The notes beneath the pieces were generated by a model. That model was not told the origin of the DNA, made no database searches, and saw only the letters and a program-made list of their open reading frames with translations. Below, piece after piece: positions 49,032-60,796 of a stretch of DNA of 64,000 bases. Made by a program: the position numbers and the translations under genes. Source of the stretch: Paramecium pentaurelia (taxonomy: Eukaryota > Ciliophora > Oligohymenophorea > Peniculida > Parameciidae); NCBI GenBank assembly GCA_905183005.1, contig CAJJDO010000012.1, positions 409,719 to 473,718 of the forward strand. Direction: 5' to 3'. Every line of letters begins with the position of its first letter. Positions within the stretch are counted from its first letter, which is position 1.

Positions 49032-49935
49032 ATGAATTTTAGTTAAGAATAAAATAAAGAAACAAGTATTTTTTACAAATCAAAACTTTGTACTCATTGG
49101 TCAACAAGTAATTTTATATATTATATATATTTTAGAAGGACATTGTGCTAAATAAGAAAAATGTAATTATGCTCATGGAGAAACTGAATTACGTCATATA
49201 CCACAAGAATATTTGACTCATCCTCAACCTAATAATTCTAGTTCTTTTTCTATTAATAATGAAGGACAAACTAATATGGCTGTGATTCAATAAAATTCAA
49301 TATAAGGATAACTTTTAAATCCTTTTTGGAAAACTAAAATTTGTAATTTCTATCTTCAAGGAAAATGTAGAAATATTATTGATTGCAATTATGCTCATGT
49401 TGAAGATGAACTTAGAGATACTACTAGTTAAGCATGTTAATCAATTTAAAACATACTTAAACTATAAGATCCTGTTTATAGATTATAATTACTAAATTAT
49501 AATGCTTAATTTTAAAGGAATCTCTTGGAACGTGCCAAAACCATATTTGATTAAATAAGAAAAATGGAATTAATACACAAAAATAATAATGATATATAAG
49601 ATATGCTTGAAATAGCAAAATTATTAGTATTCTAAAAAGAAATCGAATAGGCAACTTTGAAAATCATTGAAATAATGTCATTAGTTGATTTAACTTTAGA
49701 TGAAAGAGAATAACATTAAGAAATTAAAAGTAAAATTAAAGAATCATTTGAGATCCCTTAAATTTAATTTCCAACCACATGTTAATATCCTCCTGAAGAT
49801 ATTGAAAAAGTGAAATAATTAATGGAATAAGAATAGGGATAACGATTACCAATACCTATGATACCTACAATCAAACCATTTCCTAATCATTAGTAAATTT
49901 ATTAAGATAGATGTAGAAACCAAAAATTAACATGA
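49032..49935 (+). CDS. Tandem CCCH zinc-finger RNA-binding protein
   Basis: 291 residues; the 28-nt intron splits the first finger. Two C3H fingers, CTHWSTKGHCAKQEKCNYAH (CX8CX5CX3H) and CNFYLQGKCRNIIDCNYAH (CX7CX5CX3H), are separated by about 60 residues. The C-terminal half is helical (EQATLKIIEIMSLVDLTLDE) with a Pro-rich end. Such tandem fingers bind AU-rich or other mRNA elements and control mRNA stability or translation; the target here is unknown. Confidence 0.88.
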
Positions 49936-49992
49936 TAAAATTATTATGTAAATTAATATCTTATTATTTTATATTTAATATTAAAAATGGTT

Positions 49993-50836
49993 TCATTTTT
50001 TAGCTTGTTATGCTGCTTACTTCTTTTTTTCAGCTTCAAGTCTCTCCTTCTCTTTTTAATCTAACCATTCCTTTTTTGCTGCCTCAAAATTTCTATCATA
50101 TTTAATATCCTATTAATTTGCAATATTTTATAAAGTAGTTCTACCTTATGGACCTTCAGCATTCTTTCTGCCATTCTAAGGTCCTTTTTTATCTGTCCCA
50201 TTCTTTAAATCTTCTAATAATTTTAACTATTATTATTATATCATTTATAATACTGTATTTTCAGGTGTTAAATCCTCATATACCCATTCATTATTCACTT
50301 ACATCATTGGTGCATTAGCACATGCTCCTAAACATTCAACCTCTTATAAAGTAAATAATCCATCTGCTGAAGTCTCTCCATTTTTAATATTTAATTTCTA
50401 TTCAATAGTTTTAATAATATCTCTAGATCCACATAATTAACATGGTGTTGTACCACAAACTTGAAGATGGAATTTACCAACTCTTTCTCTATTAAACATT
50501 GAATAAAATGAAGCTGTTTCAAAAACATCCATTTCTGGGATTTCTAATAACTTTGCAATCTATCTAATAAATAATTAGAATAACCTTCTTCATTGCAGAT
50601 AGACTCAAAAAGTTATTATTTTATTTTTGAGCAAGCATTAATAATGGAATAGTCCCTGATTTTTTTTCATTTGTTGGAAATTTTGCCAAGATTTCTTCAA
50701 TTTTTTTATAATTTTCATCTGTAAAATCAAATGGTACTGAATCACTATTATCATCTCTATTTCTATGTGCAACAAACACATTAGAAAATCTTTGAATTGA
50801 TCTTCTCTGAACTAATTATACAACTTTTTATATCAT
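49993..50836 (-). CDS. NDUFV2: NADH dehydrogenase 24 kDa subunit (complex I)
   Basis: 272 residues with one 25-nt intron. An N-terminal basic presequence (QLVQRRSIQRFSNVFV) suits mitochondrial import. The thioredoxin-fold domain carries the [2Fe-2S] N1a ligands as VCGTTPCQLCGS and ECLGACANAPM, and PEMDVFETASFYSMF is a family signature. The subunit belongs to the NADH-oxidising tip of complex I. A Lys/Glu-rich C-terminal tail of about 60 residues (KNGTDKKGPQNGRKN and following) extends beyond the usual end and may be ciliate-specific. Confidence 0.93.
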
Positions 50837-50847
50837 AAATTAATTAA

Positions 50848-51809
50848 TCAAATGTTTTCAATGTTATGATCACTATATTTTTTATAAAGATTAGAATAAT
50901 CATCAATTTATCTATTATTATATTTTAACTTTTTAATTTATAACTAAAGAAATTTTTTAACATAGTTATAATCCATTATCTAAATTGATTAATTTGTATC
51001 TAAGATCTAAATATTATTGTTAAATATTTATACAATATTGTTTTCTTAAATTGAAATACTATTCTACAGTATTTTTTACTTTTGATTTTCATACTTCAGT
51101 TTTTCTTTTATATAAGAATTTTATAAATATTGATATTTCAATTTCAATTCTTTATTTTATTATTTCTACTTATCTAAAATTAATTGTTATATATAATTTT
51201 TCTTCTTTAATTCTTACAATTGATTATGCAAATCAAATAATTTATTTTTAAGAGTCTAATTTTCTTAATTTTCAACTGCATAATTTTATTGTAATTTTTT
51301 GTATTTAATTTTTAATTATTCTTATTATTTTTGGATAATATTATATTTAAGGATCAACATATTCTCTAATTTACTTTAAGAATCTGATGTTACTGTATGA
51401 CAATCTGAATTCTCATTTAACTATTTTATATAATCATCTATGGCATTAAGAAAATTTGTAATTTTATTTCTGTCATCAATTGAAAATTTCTTTATTTGAT
51501 ATTCACTCCTAGGTTTGGAACTAATCAATTAGCTTTTTGGATCTTCAAGTGGAGTTTCTCTATTATTGATTTAGAAATTTTTACATATCTACTTTTGAAA
51601 TATTCTTTTTGTTAAAAGTTTATTTAGATTAATGAAGTGAAACAGAATATGAATTATTTAATGTTTTATTATTCTTAAATAATGAATAAAATGTACTTAT
51701 TAAGACATGTTTATTTATATAAGATCAGAATTCAATGATAATCTTCTACTAAGTTTTCCTATTTCTTGATTATTATAGATTATACTTTACTTCCATTATT
51801 AATACTCAT
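50848..51809 (-). CDS. Coiled-coil protein, 295 residues
   Basis: Introns of 26, 23 and 25 nt in the 5' part give a frame whose length is exactly a multiple of three. The first 100 residues are basic and Ser/Asn-rich; the rest is Gln/Lys/Asn/Leu coiled coil. No known domain. It ends 11 nt from the NDUFV2 start. The 5' part lies in the duplicated segment around the N at 52184, so a second, truncated copy appears at 52185-52915. Confidence 0.75.
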
Positions 51810-52183
51810 GTATATATTAATAAATTAATTACTAAATAGAAGAAATTCGAACCAAAGAATTATTACTATTAAGAATATTTAAAATTAATGAAAAAACTAA
51901 TTATATTCACCGTTTTTATAGTGATTGTGTGTGGTTAATAAGATTTAGCAGAAGCATTCACATAACTATCCTCAAGTGATCCTGATAGAACAAAACTTAA
52001 TTGGCCCAATTTATCTCAAGCCATTTCAGATTTATTGTGCGATGTTCAACATGTAAGATAAATAGAGAGTGACACAAATCAATAGAAATCAGCATTACTT
52101 TAAAAAGTAATAGTTATATATATAAGCATAGTTAATTATTTTGCATGATAGAACTATGAGCTAAATAAAAGTAGATTTAGCAA
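51079..52183. repeat. First copy of 1105-bp direct duplication
   Basis: Identical, as far as it was read by eye, to 52185-53289 with a constant offset of 1106. It ends at the N. Best explained as an unmerged contig overlap. Confidence 0.95.
51888..52183 (+). pseudogene. 5' fragment of trichocyst matrix protein gene (assembly copy)
   Basis: The same signal peptide and first exon as the gene at 52994-54086, cut off by the N at 52184. It has no continuation, so it is regarded as a duplicate made by the assembly and not as a separate gene. Confidence 0.85.
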
Positions 52184-52184
52184 N
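52184..52184. other. Single-N assembly gap
   Basis: The only ambiguous base seen in the window, placed exactly between the two copies of the 1105-bp segment. Confidence 0.98.
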
Positions 52185-52915
52185 CTTTTGATTTTCATAC
52201 TTCAGTTTTTCTTTTATATAAGAATTTTATAAATATTGATATTTCAATTTCAATTCTTTATTTTATTATTTCTACTTATCTAAAATTAATTGTTATATAT
52301 AATTTTTCTTCTTTAATTCTTACAATTGATTATGCAAATCAAATAATTTATTTTTAAGAGTCTAATTTTCTTAATTTTCAACTGCATAATTTTATTGTAA
52401 TTTTTTGTATTTAATTTTTAATTATTCTTATTATTTTTGGATAATATTATATTTAAGGATCAACATATTCTCTAATTTACTTTAAGAATCTGATGTTACT
52501 GTATGACAATCTGAATTCTCATTTAACTATTTTATATAATCATCTATGGCATTAAGAAAATTTGTAATTTTATTTCTGTCATCAATTGAAAATTTCTTTA
52601 TTTGATATTCACTCCTAGGTTTGGAACTAATCAATTAGCTTTTTGGATCTTCAAGTGGAGTTTCTCTATTATTGATTTAGAAATTTTTACATATCTACTT
52701 TTGAAATATTCTTTTTGTTAAAAGTTTATTTAGATTAATGAAGTGAAACAGAATATGAATTATTTAATGTTTTATTATTCTTAAATAATGAATAAAATGT
52801 ACTTATTAAGACATGTTTATTTATATAAGATCAGAATTCAATGATAATCTTCTACTAAGTTTTCCTATTTCTTGATTATTATAGATTATACTTTACTTCC
52901 ATTATTAATACTCAT
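52185..52915 (-). pseudogene. 5' fragment of coiled-coil gene (assembly copy)
   Basis: Copy of the first part of the gene at 50848-51809, lacking its 3' end because the segment starts at the N. Treated as an artefact of the unmerged overlap. Confidence 0.85.
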
Positions 52916-53289
52916 GTATATATTAATAAATTAATTACTAAATAGAAGAAATTCGAACCAAAGAATTATTACTATTAAGAATATTTAAAATTAATGAAAA
53001 AACTAATTATATTCACCGTTTTTATAGTGATTGTGTGTGGTTAATAAGATTTAGCAGAAGCATTCACATAACTATCCTCAAGTGATCCTGATAGAACAAA
53101 ACTTAATTGGCCCAATTTATCTCAAGCCATTTCAGATTTATTGTGCGATGTTCAACATGTAAGATAAATAGAGAGTGACACAAATCAATAGAAATCAGCA
53201 TTACTTTAAAAAGTAATAGTTATATATATAAGCATAGTTAATTATTTTGCATGATAGAACTATGAGCTAAATAAAAGTAGATTTAGCAA
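52185..53289. repeat. Second copy of 1105-bp direct duplication
   Basis: Begins directly after the N with the same sequence as 51079 onwards and ends at 53289, where unique sequence continues into the trichocyst matrix protein gene. Confidence 0.95.
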
Positions 53290-54086
53290 AGCACAAAACA
53301 AAACTTAATGATTAATTAACTCCTTATAAAAATGAATTGGATGAGGCTTTAAGATACAGAGCAGGAATTTTAGATCAACAAAAATAGGATTTGAAAATAA
53401 ATGATGCAGATTTTACAAAGATGAAAGAATCAGCAAAATAAGAAATGGATGATGTTAGCATAGCTTTATAATCAGTGGATTCAGTATATATATTTAATAT
53501 AATTTAGATGAGAAAAACTGTGAAAGAATTATTATAAGGAGGATCTGGAGGAAACTCATTTGTAGAGATTAAAACTTCTTTATAAGAGTTCCATACAAAA
53601 ATTACTTCATTAGCTAAATCAGATTCTCCTCTTTTAACATTAGCAAGTTCACTTTAGGAACTTTTACAACTTGATTTTAAAGACAGAAAAGTTTTAAAAG
53701 ATCTTGAATAATTATTAGATTAATTTTGGATGAATACTATTGATTATAGAATAGAATTGATAAGTCAAGCAAATAGAAATCAATAACTTTATGAAGATAG
53801 AAGATAAGCTATATTATAAGATAAAGACACAACAATTGAACTATACAATTCAAAAATTGAAGAATATAATACTGTCTTTGATGAGATATAAAATATCTAA
53901 ACTTACATTGAAAATAGATAGAAAGACTTAGATGATAGTGCAAATTCTTAAGATTTCTTTAAGAATATTTGGGGTTTGAATGAGGGAATTACAAATTCAG
54001 TTGATAAATCTTTAATTAGCAAAGCTTCAGCTATTTAAGATGCATTGAAACAAATAGGAAATGGAGTTAGTTTTTAAGAGAAATGA
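52994..54086 (+). CDS. Trichocyst matrix protein
   Basis: 347 residues after introns of 25 and 24 nt (length fits). Signal peptide MKKLIIFTVFIVIVCG, then long Gln/Glu/Leu/Ser heptad regions, few cysteines, and a Gly/Ser-rich break (QGGSGGNSF) near residue 150 that may be a processing site. The C-terminus (ASAIQDALKQIGNGVSFQEK) is typical of these precursors. Its first 296 bases lie in the duplicated segment. It is 64 nt upstream of CCT6 on the same strand. Confidence 0.87.
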
Positions 54087-54150
54087 TTTCTAATTACAAA
54101 TCTTATGAAAATACAAAAATTAAATAAATTTCTTTTTTAAATAAATAAAA

Positions 54151-55850
54151 ATGAGCAGTGTTCAATTTGTCAATTCTAAAGCTGAAGTTCTTCGTAAATA
54201 TTAAGCCTTGGCAATGAATATAAATGCTGCAGCTGGCTTAATGGAAGTGATGAAATCAAATCTTGGACCAAAAGGAACCCTTAAAATGTTAGTGGGAGGT
54301 GCTGGATAGATAAAACTTACAAAAGATGGAGCTGTTTTATTATCAGAAATGTAAATTCAACATCCCACAGCAGCTATGATTGCCAGAAGTGCTACAGCTT
54401 AGGATGATATAATTGGTGATGGTACAACAAGTAATGTTCTTTTGATTGGCGCATTAATGAAATAAGCCGAAAGATTATTAGCTGAAGGAATTCATCCTAG
54501 AGTAATTACAGAAGGATTTGAATTGGCTAGAAAAGAAGCTTTATCATTTTTGGACACTTTCAAGTATTAATAAATTGATAAGGCTGTATTAATAAATGTG
54601 GCTAGAACTTCATTAATTAGTAAATTAACTCCAGATGTTGCTAATCAGTAACTAATATAATAAAATATAATTTAGAATAATTGAAATTGTTGTTGATGCA
54701 GTTTAAATAGTTCATGTACCTGAGAAACCAATAGATTTATTTATGGTTGAAATTATGCATATGTAACATAAGATGGGAGCAGAAACAGAATTGATTAGAG
54801 GATTAGTATTGGATCATGGTGCAAGACATCCAGATATGCCAAAATTTGTTAAGAAATGTTATATCTTAAATTTGAATGTTTCATTAGAATATGAAAAGAC
54901 TGAAGTAAAATAGATATACATAAATAGGTTCATAGTGGATTCTTTTATAATTCAGCTGAAGACAGAGAGAAATTAGCTAGATCTGAAAGAAAATTAACAG
55001 ATGATAAATGCTAATAAATTATTGATTTCAAAAGAAAGGTTTGTGAGAAGAATGGTTATGGATTTGCAGTTATTAATTAAAAAGGAATTGATCCAGTTTG
55101 TTTAGAAATGTTTGCTAAAGAAGGAATTGTTGGTATTAGAAGAGCTAAAAAAAGAAATATGGAAAGAATTGCAAAGGCATGTGGTGGTAATTCAGTTAAT
55201 GCAGTTGAAGATTTGACAGAAAGTGATCTTGGATATTGTGAAGTGGTAATTAATTTTAATTTATAAATAGTTAAGAGAATATACTTTAGGAGAAGAGAAG
55301 TATACATTTATTGAAGGAGTATAAAATCCTGCTTCATGTACAATTTTAATTAGGGGACCAAATGAACATACTATTGCTTAAATTAAAGATGCTATTAGAG
55401 ATGGATTAAGAGCTGTTAAAAATGCTATTGAAGATAAATGTGTTATTCCTGGTGCTGGTGCCTTTGAAATTGCCACTAGTGTTCATCTTTAAAAGTTCAA
55501 AGATTCTGTTGCTGGAAAAGCTAAATTAGGAGTCTAAGCATTTGCTGAATCATTATTAGTTATTCCAAAAGCATTAGCAGAAAATTGTGGATATGACGTT
55601 TAAGAAACACTCATTTAAGTTACTGATGAATATATAAAAAATAATATTCCAGTTGGTGTGAGTATTAATGAATAAGGTTTCATTGCTCCTATTGCTAATG
55701 GCATTTTTGATAATTATTGTTGTAAAAGATCATGGTTGAACATTGCTCCAACATTGGCTTAATAATTATTATTAGTTGATGAAGTATATATTTATATTAT
55801 AAATTTAGATTATGAGAGCAGGTAAATAAGCAGGAGGTGCTCAATAATGA
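54151..55850 (+). CDS. CCT6: T-complex chaperonin subunit zeta (CCT6)
   Basis: A subunit of the cytosolic ring chaperonin CCT/TRiC that folds actin, tubulin and other proteins. The product is 531 residues, the same as the human subunit, after introns of 28, 23, 28 and 25 nt. ATP-site motifs are NLGPKGTLKMLV, DGTTSNVLL and LVPGAGAFE-type (here VIPGAGAFEIA). The IKLTKDGAVLL and EMQIQHPTAAMIA segments identify zeta rather than other subunits. The C-terminus IMRAGKQAGGAQQ has the Gly-rich tail expected inside the cavity. Confidence 0.96.
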
Positions 55851-55893
55851 AAGAATGATATTGTTATGTTAGATTATTACAAAATTAAGTTAA

Positions 55894-56814
55894 TCAATTG
55901 CAAATTTATTTATATGTACACTATTTTGGTTTAGGATTTTAAGAATCTAATTCTTTCTAATAGTTTTCTTCTGCTATTGCTGGATCTGGATTTGTATGAT
56001 ATATCCAATATAGATAACAATATATACTATTGTCATTCTCTTGAACTAAGTATAACAATCTTTATTCCATTTTTACAAATGTTCTTTAACCATTATAATT
56101 TTATAATTCAGCTGTGAAAAAATTTGATTTTCTGGATATTGCTTCGAACATCTTACTCCAAATATCTAAATATGATTCAACTCTTATGGCACAAGGTAAA
56201 ATTTGAGTTTACATTAAGTTATATTCCATCATTTCTCTTGTTATACCCATTAATTGAATATATTTCACATTGTTTATATATTTTAAAACTTTAGAACCTG
56301 TTGAATCATATCTTATTAGATAAGATTCGTATGGAAATTAAGAAGCATACATGTCAACTTAGTGTACATCATTACATTAACTTATTTAAATATTTCTCTT
56401 TTTATGATCTAACATAAAATTTTGAATGTCTTCTTTGCTTTTTTATAAATTCATTTTCTCTAATAAATTATAAATAACATCTATGCTTACACACTACAAA
56501 TTTCTTGGGAACAATGTGAATACTTATTTATCTTAAAAATAATCAGTTTATAAAACTTTATAGCCTACTGTAAAGATATTTGTGCATAGTTCTCCTAAAT
56601 TAGAATTTATTTAATAGTCAGTGCTGAAAATTATATCTATTTCTGTTCTTAAATATTCCCTTATTCCTAATTCCTTTGGAATATTAATGATAATTTAAAA
56701 TTCCTTTTTTATTGTACTATATTCCTTTTATTCTTTAAACTTTTATTTGTTTATTTTCGAACATCTCATTAAACCTAAGATTTAGGTGTCAACAATATTT
56801 TATTTGTTCTTCAT
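55894..56814 (-). CDS. Hypothetical protein, 306 residues
   Basis: Single exon, ATG 56814 to TGA 55894, all in one frame. Globular-looking composition with many aromatic residues (YASQFPYESYLIRYD, IYCYLYWIYHTNPDP) and no signal peptide. No family recognised. Evenly distributed hydrophobic residues and moderate complexity make it a firm gene despite the lack of annotation. Confidence 0.72.
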
Positions 56815-57284
56815 TTATTTGCACAAATGTATCTAAATTAATATATTTAAAATCAATAAACTTTTATGAATATTTAATAACCTTTGTGAGATAATAAGTT
56901 TTTAATAATGTCCTAATTTTTTGTAAATTAATTTTCATGAAAAATGATATCATCTTTATAGATTTTCTCATTTCTTAAATTTATTTAAACATTTTATGAT
57001 AGTATATTTTTTACTATTTCATTATAATAATATCATATAATTATTGATTGACATATAATATCTATTATATAAATATCAACTTTAATATTTTAATCAAAAA
57101 GAAAAAGAATAACAATACTTTTTATAATTATTATTAATTAAATACAAATAATTATCAATATAAATTTAAAATTTATCCAGCTTTTTAATAATATTTATAA
57201 AACATTATAATATCTTAATATTATAATATGTTTTTGTAATAATAATTAATTTTTATAAGATATTTATAATCATCCCAAATAATT
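56815..57284. other. AT-rich intergenic region
   Basis: About 470 bases upstream of the 306-residue gene and downstream of the ASNSD1-like gene. Extremely AT-rich; nothing recognised. Confidence 0.5.
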
Positions 57285-59016
57285 TCATTTTATATTATAA
57301 TTTAATGTCCCCTTAGCTTTTTTGTTACCTCCAAAGAATCTTTTATTTGATAGTTTTGCTATTTTAGTTCCAAATTGTATGGCCTTCTTTCCATGTTTAG
57401 ATATAACACTAAATATCTATAATAATTATTTACTTTAAACCTTCTTTTTGACAAATAATTCTTAAAATAGATTTTGTATCCCCCATAATATATTAAGATG
57501 GATGAATATTTTATCTTATAAATTAAACTAATTCAATATTTAAGAATGGAAATCTAAGTTCTTTACCATTCTTACTTACAGCTCTATCATCTCTACCTAA
57601 ATTTCTATTCCATAATCTAAATAAATCAAAATTCATCTCTTCAATTAATTCAGCATATCCTCTTTTTAAAGCATGTTTATATCGAGCATATCCACAAAAG
57701 ATTTCATCAGCTCCTAATCCACTAAGAAGTACTCGTGTTTCTACATTATATGAACTAGCTATATTTAATATCATAGCTATATTAAAATCCATATGTGTAA
57801 TTTTAGGATATAATATCTCTAAAAATAATTTTTCCTCTTTATATACATCATCAAGTGTTTTATCAATTAATATTAGATTCAATAATTAATTTTTATGTAG
57901 ATTTTATAATTCTTAATGAGCATTTCTTGCTGTGATTCTATCAGGAGCATCATTTGTAAAAGCAACATTAATTAAATCAATTTATGAATTATCAGGTAAT
58001 AATTTACAAACTATATGAGTTATTAAACTACAATCTATTCCACCACTAAATAATATACCTATTCTTCCTTATTATTAATTCTATTTAATATTTTAACCAT
58101 TAATAAAGTGATTTTAAAAACCAAATATATTTTAAATAATTTCTTTAGTACTTTTTATTAAAATATCATAAATTTTACAAATATTTTAATCAAAAGTATT
58201 TTAAAGATCAATTTATTAAATTTGATCAAAATTTAAGAATTCAGAAATTTACATTTTATTCCATTAAATTTCTTGTCCACTTAAATCTATCTCTATTATT
58301 GAATTATTAGGTAATTCAATACAAGATTTATTAATAGCTTAATTAAATTCATTCAAGTACTTTTTCATTAAATATTTTTCATCAACTGTTTTTCCATCAT
58401 CTTCATCATCTTCTTCTTCCTCAATTTCTAATGGAATATTCTTTTATAAAGCTTAAGAAGATAAAATAAATCCTTCATTAATGAAACTTAATAACATTGA
58501 TCTTTTACCAAATGGATCTTTGGCAATATAGATTTTTTGTTGTGATAAGTCTTGAAAAATTAAACTATAATCTCCATTTAATTATTATAATAAGTTTTTT
58601 ATATCATGAATTGAATTAGCCTATTGTAATCTATTCATGAGAAATATAGTATCTGATTCATCAGGATTTATATTATAGATTTCTCCATTATATTATAATA
58701 TAAATTATTCTTTTATTAAAGGTTATTTAATTAAAGTATCTTAATCTCCTCTCATATGAAGTAAACTATGATATAAAAGTTAATAATAAGGTTAATGAAG
58801 TTCGATTTTCCCTTAATAATCTGGCCCTCTTGCATTAAGCAATTACAACTTTTCTAAGTCAAGATCAATATTATTAGGCCTTTAATTTTGAGTTAATAAC
58901 TCCTCAATTACTTCTGGTCTTTTAGTAATATATGGAGAATTCAAATACTCCTAATATAAGTTGAAATTGAATTTATGAGGTTTGTTTATAATAATTAATG
59001 CAAATATTCCACACAT
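57285..59016 (-). CDS. ASNSD1: Asparagine synthetase domain-containing protein (ASNSD1-like)
   Basis: 568 residues after one 25-nt intron near the 3' end. It starts MCGIFALI with Cys2, as in class II glutaminases. The synthetase-like domain has FSGGIDCSLI, INVAFTNDAPDRITARN, VLLSGLGADEIFCGYARY and NLGRDDRAVSKNGKELRFPF, matching ASNSD1 rather than true asparagine synthetase, with GLGADE in place of GEGSDE. The end (KKAIQFGTKIAKL) also matches that family. ASNSD1 proteins have no firmly established reaction. The only standard-code fragment is 57523-57882. Confidence 0.9.
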
Positions 59017-59826
59017 TATTAGATTAATTAATTATTTATACAAAAAAGTATTCTTAATTTATTTTATGTTATAAAATAATTACAAACTGTTTTTGTAGTC
59101 TATATATTAATAATAATTTTAAATAATATTATTTGGTATAGTTAGAATTTATGGAATTCGTCAAAAGAAATCAAAAATATTATAATTAGAATTATAAATG
59201 AATATTAATTTAATAGATAAATGAATAAATATTTTTCTAAAATATTAACAATACAAAATTAAGAACTAATTATATAAAATATATAAGCAAATAGAAATAT
59301 CATATAAAAATTATTTTATTTCTATTTAAACATTTTATATATCTCAAAATTATTAATGTTTTACTAAAACATAATTTATATAATAAAATTATAATTATTA
59401 GAATAATAATAATAATTTTATTATTTAAATATTAACAATTAATTAATATATTTGAGTAAAAAATTTAATTTTGAGACTATTTTTTTCTTCCTCCATATTA
59501 GGATAAGCTTGTGATATTTTCAATTATCAATTGAGATAAAAAGATATAATAAAAACAACTTAATTAGAATTTACCCAAATAAATTAAAAAATGAAGGATT
59601 TGGATTATTAATACAAATAATTTCATATAGTTGTATGATGATTTCTTCAACCTTGATTATTATAGATAATTAATTTTAAGACATCAAAACCAACTATTTA
59701 GATAAAAGTATAAAAAAAAAGAATAGTTTATAGAAATCTATATTTGTTTGAATAAAAAATTGTTTTTCATTATTATGTGTATAAATAAATGAATATAAAG
59801 AATTCATTTGGTTCAATCTTCTTTAT
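59017..59826. other. AT-rich intergenic region
   Basis: About 810 bases. One short plus-strand frame near 59590-59720 could be extended by a 33-nt intron, but composition gives no support. Otherwise nothing seen. The right end should include the ASNSD1-like gene's neighbour's 3' flank. Confidence 0.45.
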
Positions 59827-60453
59827 TCAATATTTCTATAAATTAAGTATTATATGATTTCTATATAAAATATGATGGCTAGTTGATTTTACATTTGAAT
59901 TATACACATATCCAATAGCTTCTTTTCTTAAAAATCTATAAGCTATAATTCTAAATAACTTTTATTGATCATTATCTATTAAGTGTTTCTTAATATGGTT
60001 GATATTTTTTATATTATTTTTCAATTACGTTAAGATTTTTAAAAATTCTATCCCTTATTTTTCACCTAAGTATTTTAATATCTCTATTCTCTATCTTATT
60101 ATGTATTAAACAATTGCTTTTGCATAATTCTTTTATATGTTAGTCGACTTTTGCGACATATTTAATGCAGATATACATTTTTTTTATTTCAGTTTATTTG
60201 CGACAACAATTTAACCATTGCTTTCCTCTTATTATTTCACTTATTTTTTCACTTAGGAGGTCTCTGTAGGTGATTTAGACATCTCCAAAACTGTATTCTT
60301 TTCCTCTTAGTAAGATCCCTAGGTGTTTTTTTAATTATGGAAGTAAAGTTCCTATTATCCTAAATAACCTTAAACGATAGGCATGTAATAAATTGGATAG
60401 ATGATTGGCTATTAGGTTTGAATGTATGCAGTTGGAAATGGTTAATTCCACAT
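59827..60453 (-). CDS. Hypothetical protein with P/Q-rich N-terminus, 208 residues
   Basis: One frame from ATG 60453 to TGA 59827. Residues 1-40 are Pro/Tyr/Gln-rich (MWNQPFPTAYIQ), residues 40-90 are charged, and the last 110 form a basic helical block (IVQYIIRQRIEILKYLGEK, FRIIAYRFLRKEAIGYVY). The DNA here has locally higher GC than its flanks and reads plausibly in other frames too, but only this frame spans the whole stretch. Family not recognised; a nuclear role would be a guess. Confidence 0.65.
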
Positions 60454-60571
60454 TAGTTTTTAATTATTATTAAAGCGATTTCGTTTTACTTTATAAAGCG
60501 AATTTTTCGGTTTATTTCCTTTTAAAAAAAATAATTGAATTTAATAAAACTGTAGTATTTTATTAAAGTGA

Positions 60572-60796
60572 TCACAACTGAAAAGCCTACTCTAGTGCAA
60601 ACTAATCAGAAGGACCTTCTTTATGGTATACATGTATCTTTAATCTCATAACTGAGTTAAAGAAGTATATCAGTAATAATTTTCTTAAAAGTGATTTTTT
60701 ATAGAATACATTGTCAGTTATATTACTAAGTAAAATTTGTATAAATTTTCTTAAATTAATTAAATCTTTTGATTATTCTTAATAACTTCTAATCAT
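60572..60796 (-). CDS. Small hypothetical protein, 74 residues
   Basis: ATG 60796 to TGA 60572; the frame is also open upstream to about 60918 without a start codon, so a 5' exon may be missing. The C-terminal 25 residues (VYHKEGPSDQFALEQAF) are of higher complexity and GC than the flanks. No family recognised. Confidence 0.4.

Noticed and set aside
51840..51860. A possible tRNA B-box on the minus strand
   Set aside because: No A box, cloverleaf or terminator is present at the right distance.
51079..53289. A genuine tandem gene duplication
   Set aside because: The copies are identical as far as read and meet exactly at the single N, which points to an unmerged contig overlap.
60565..60660. 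A C/D-box snoRNA-like island
   Set aside because: Box C is imperfect, no terminal stem forms, and the minus strand reads as the end of a small protein.
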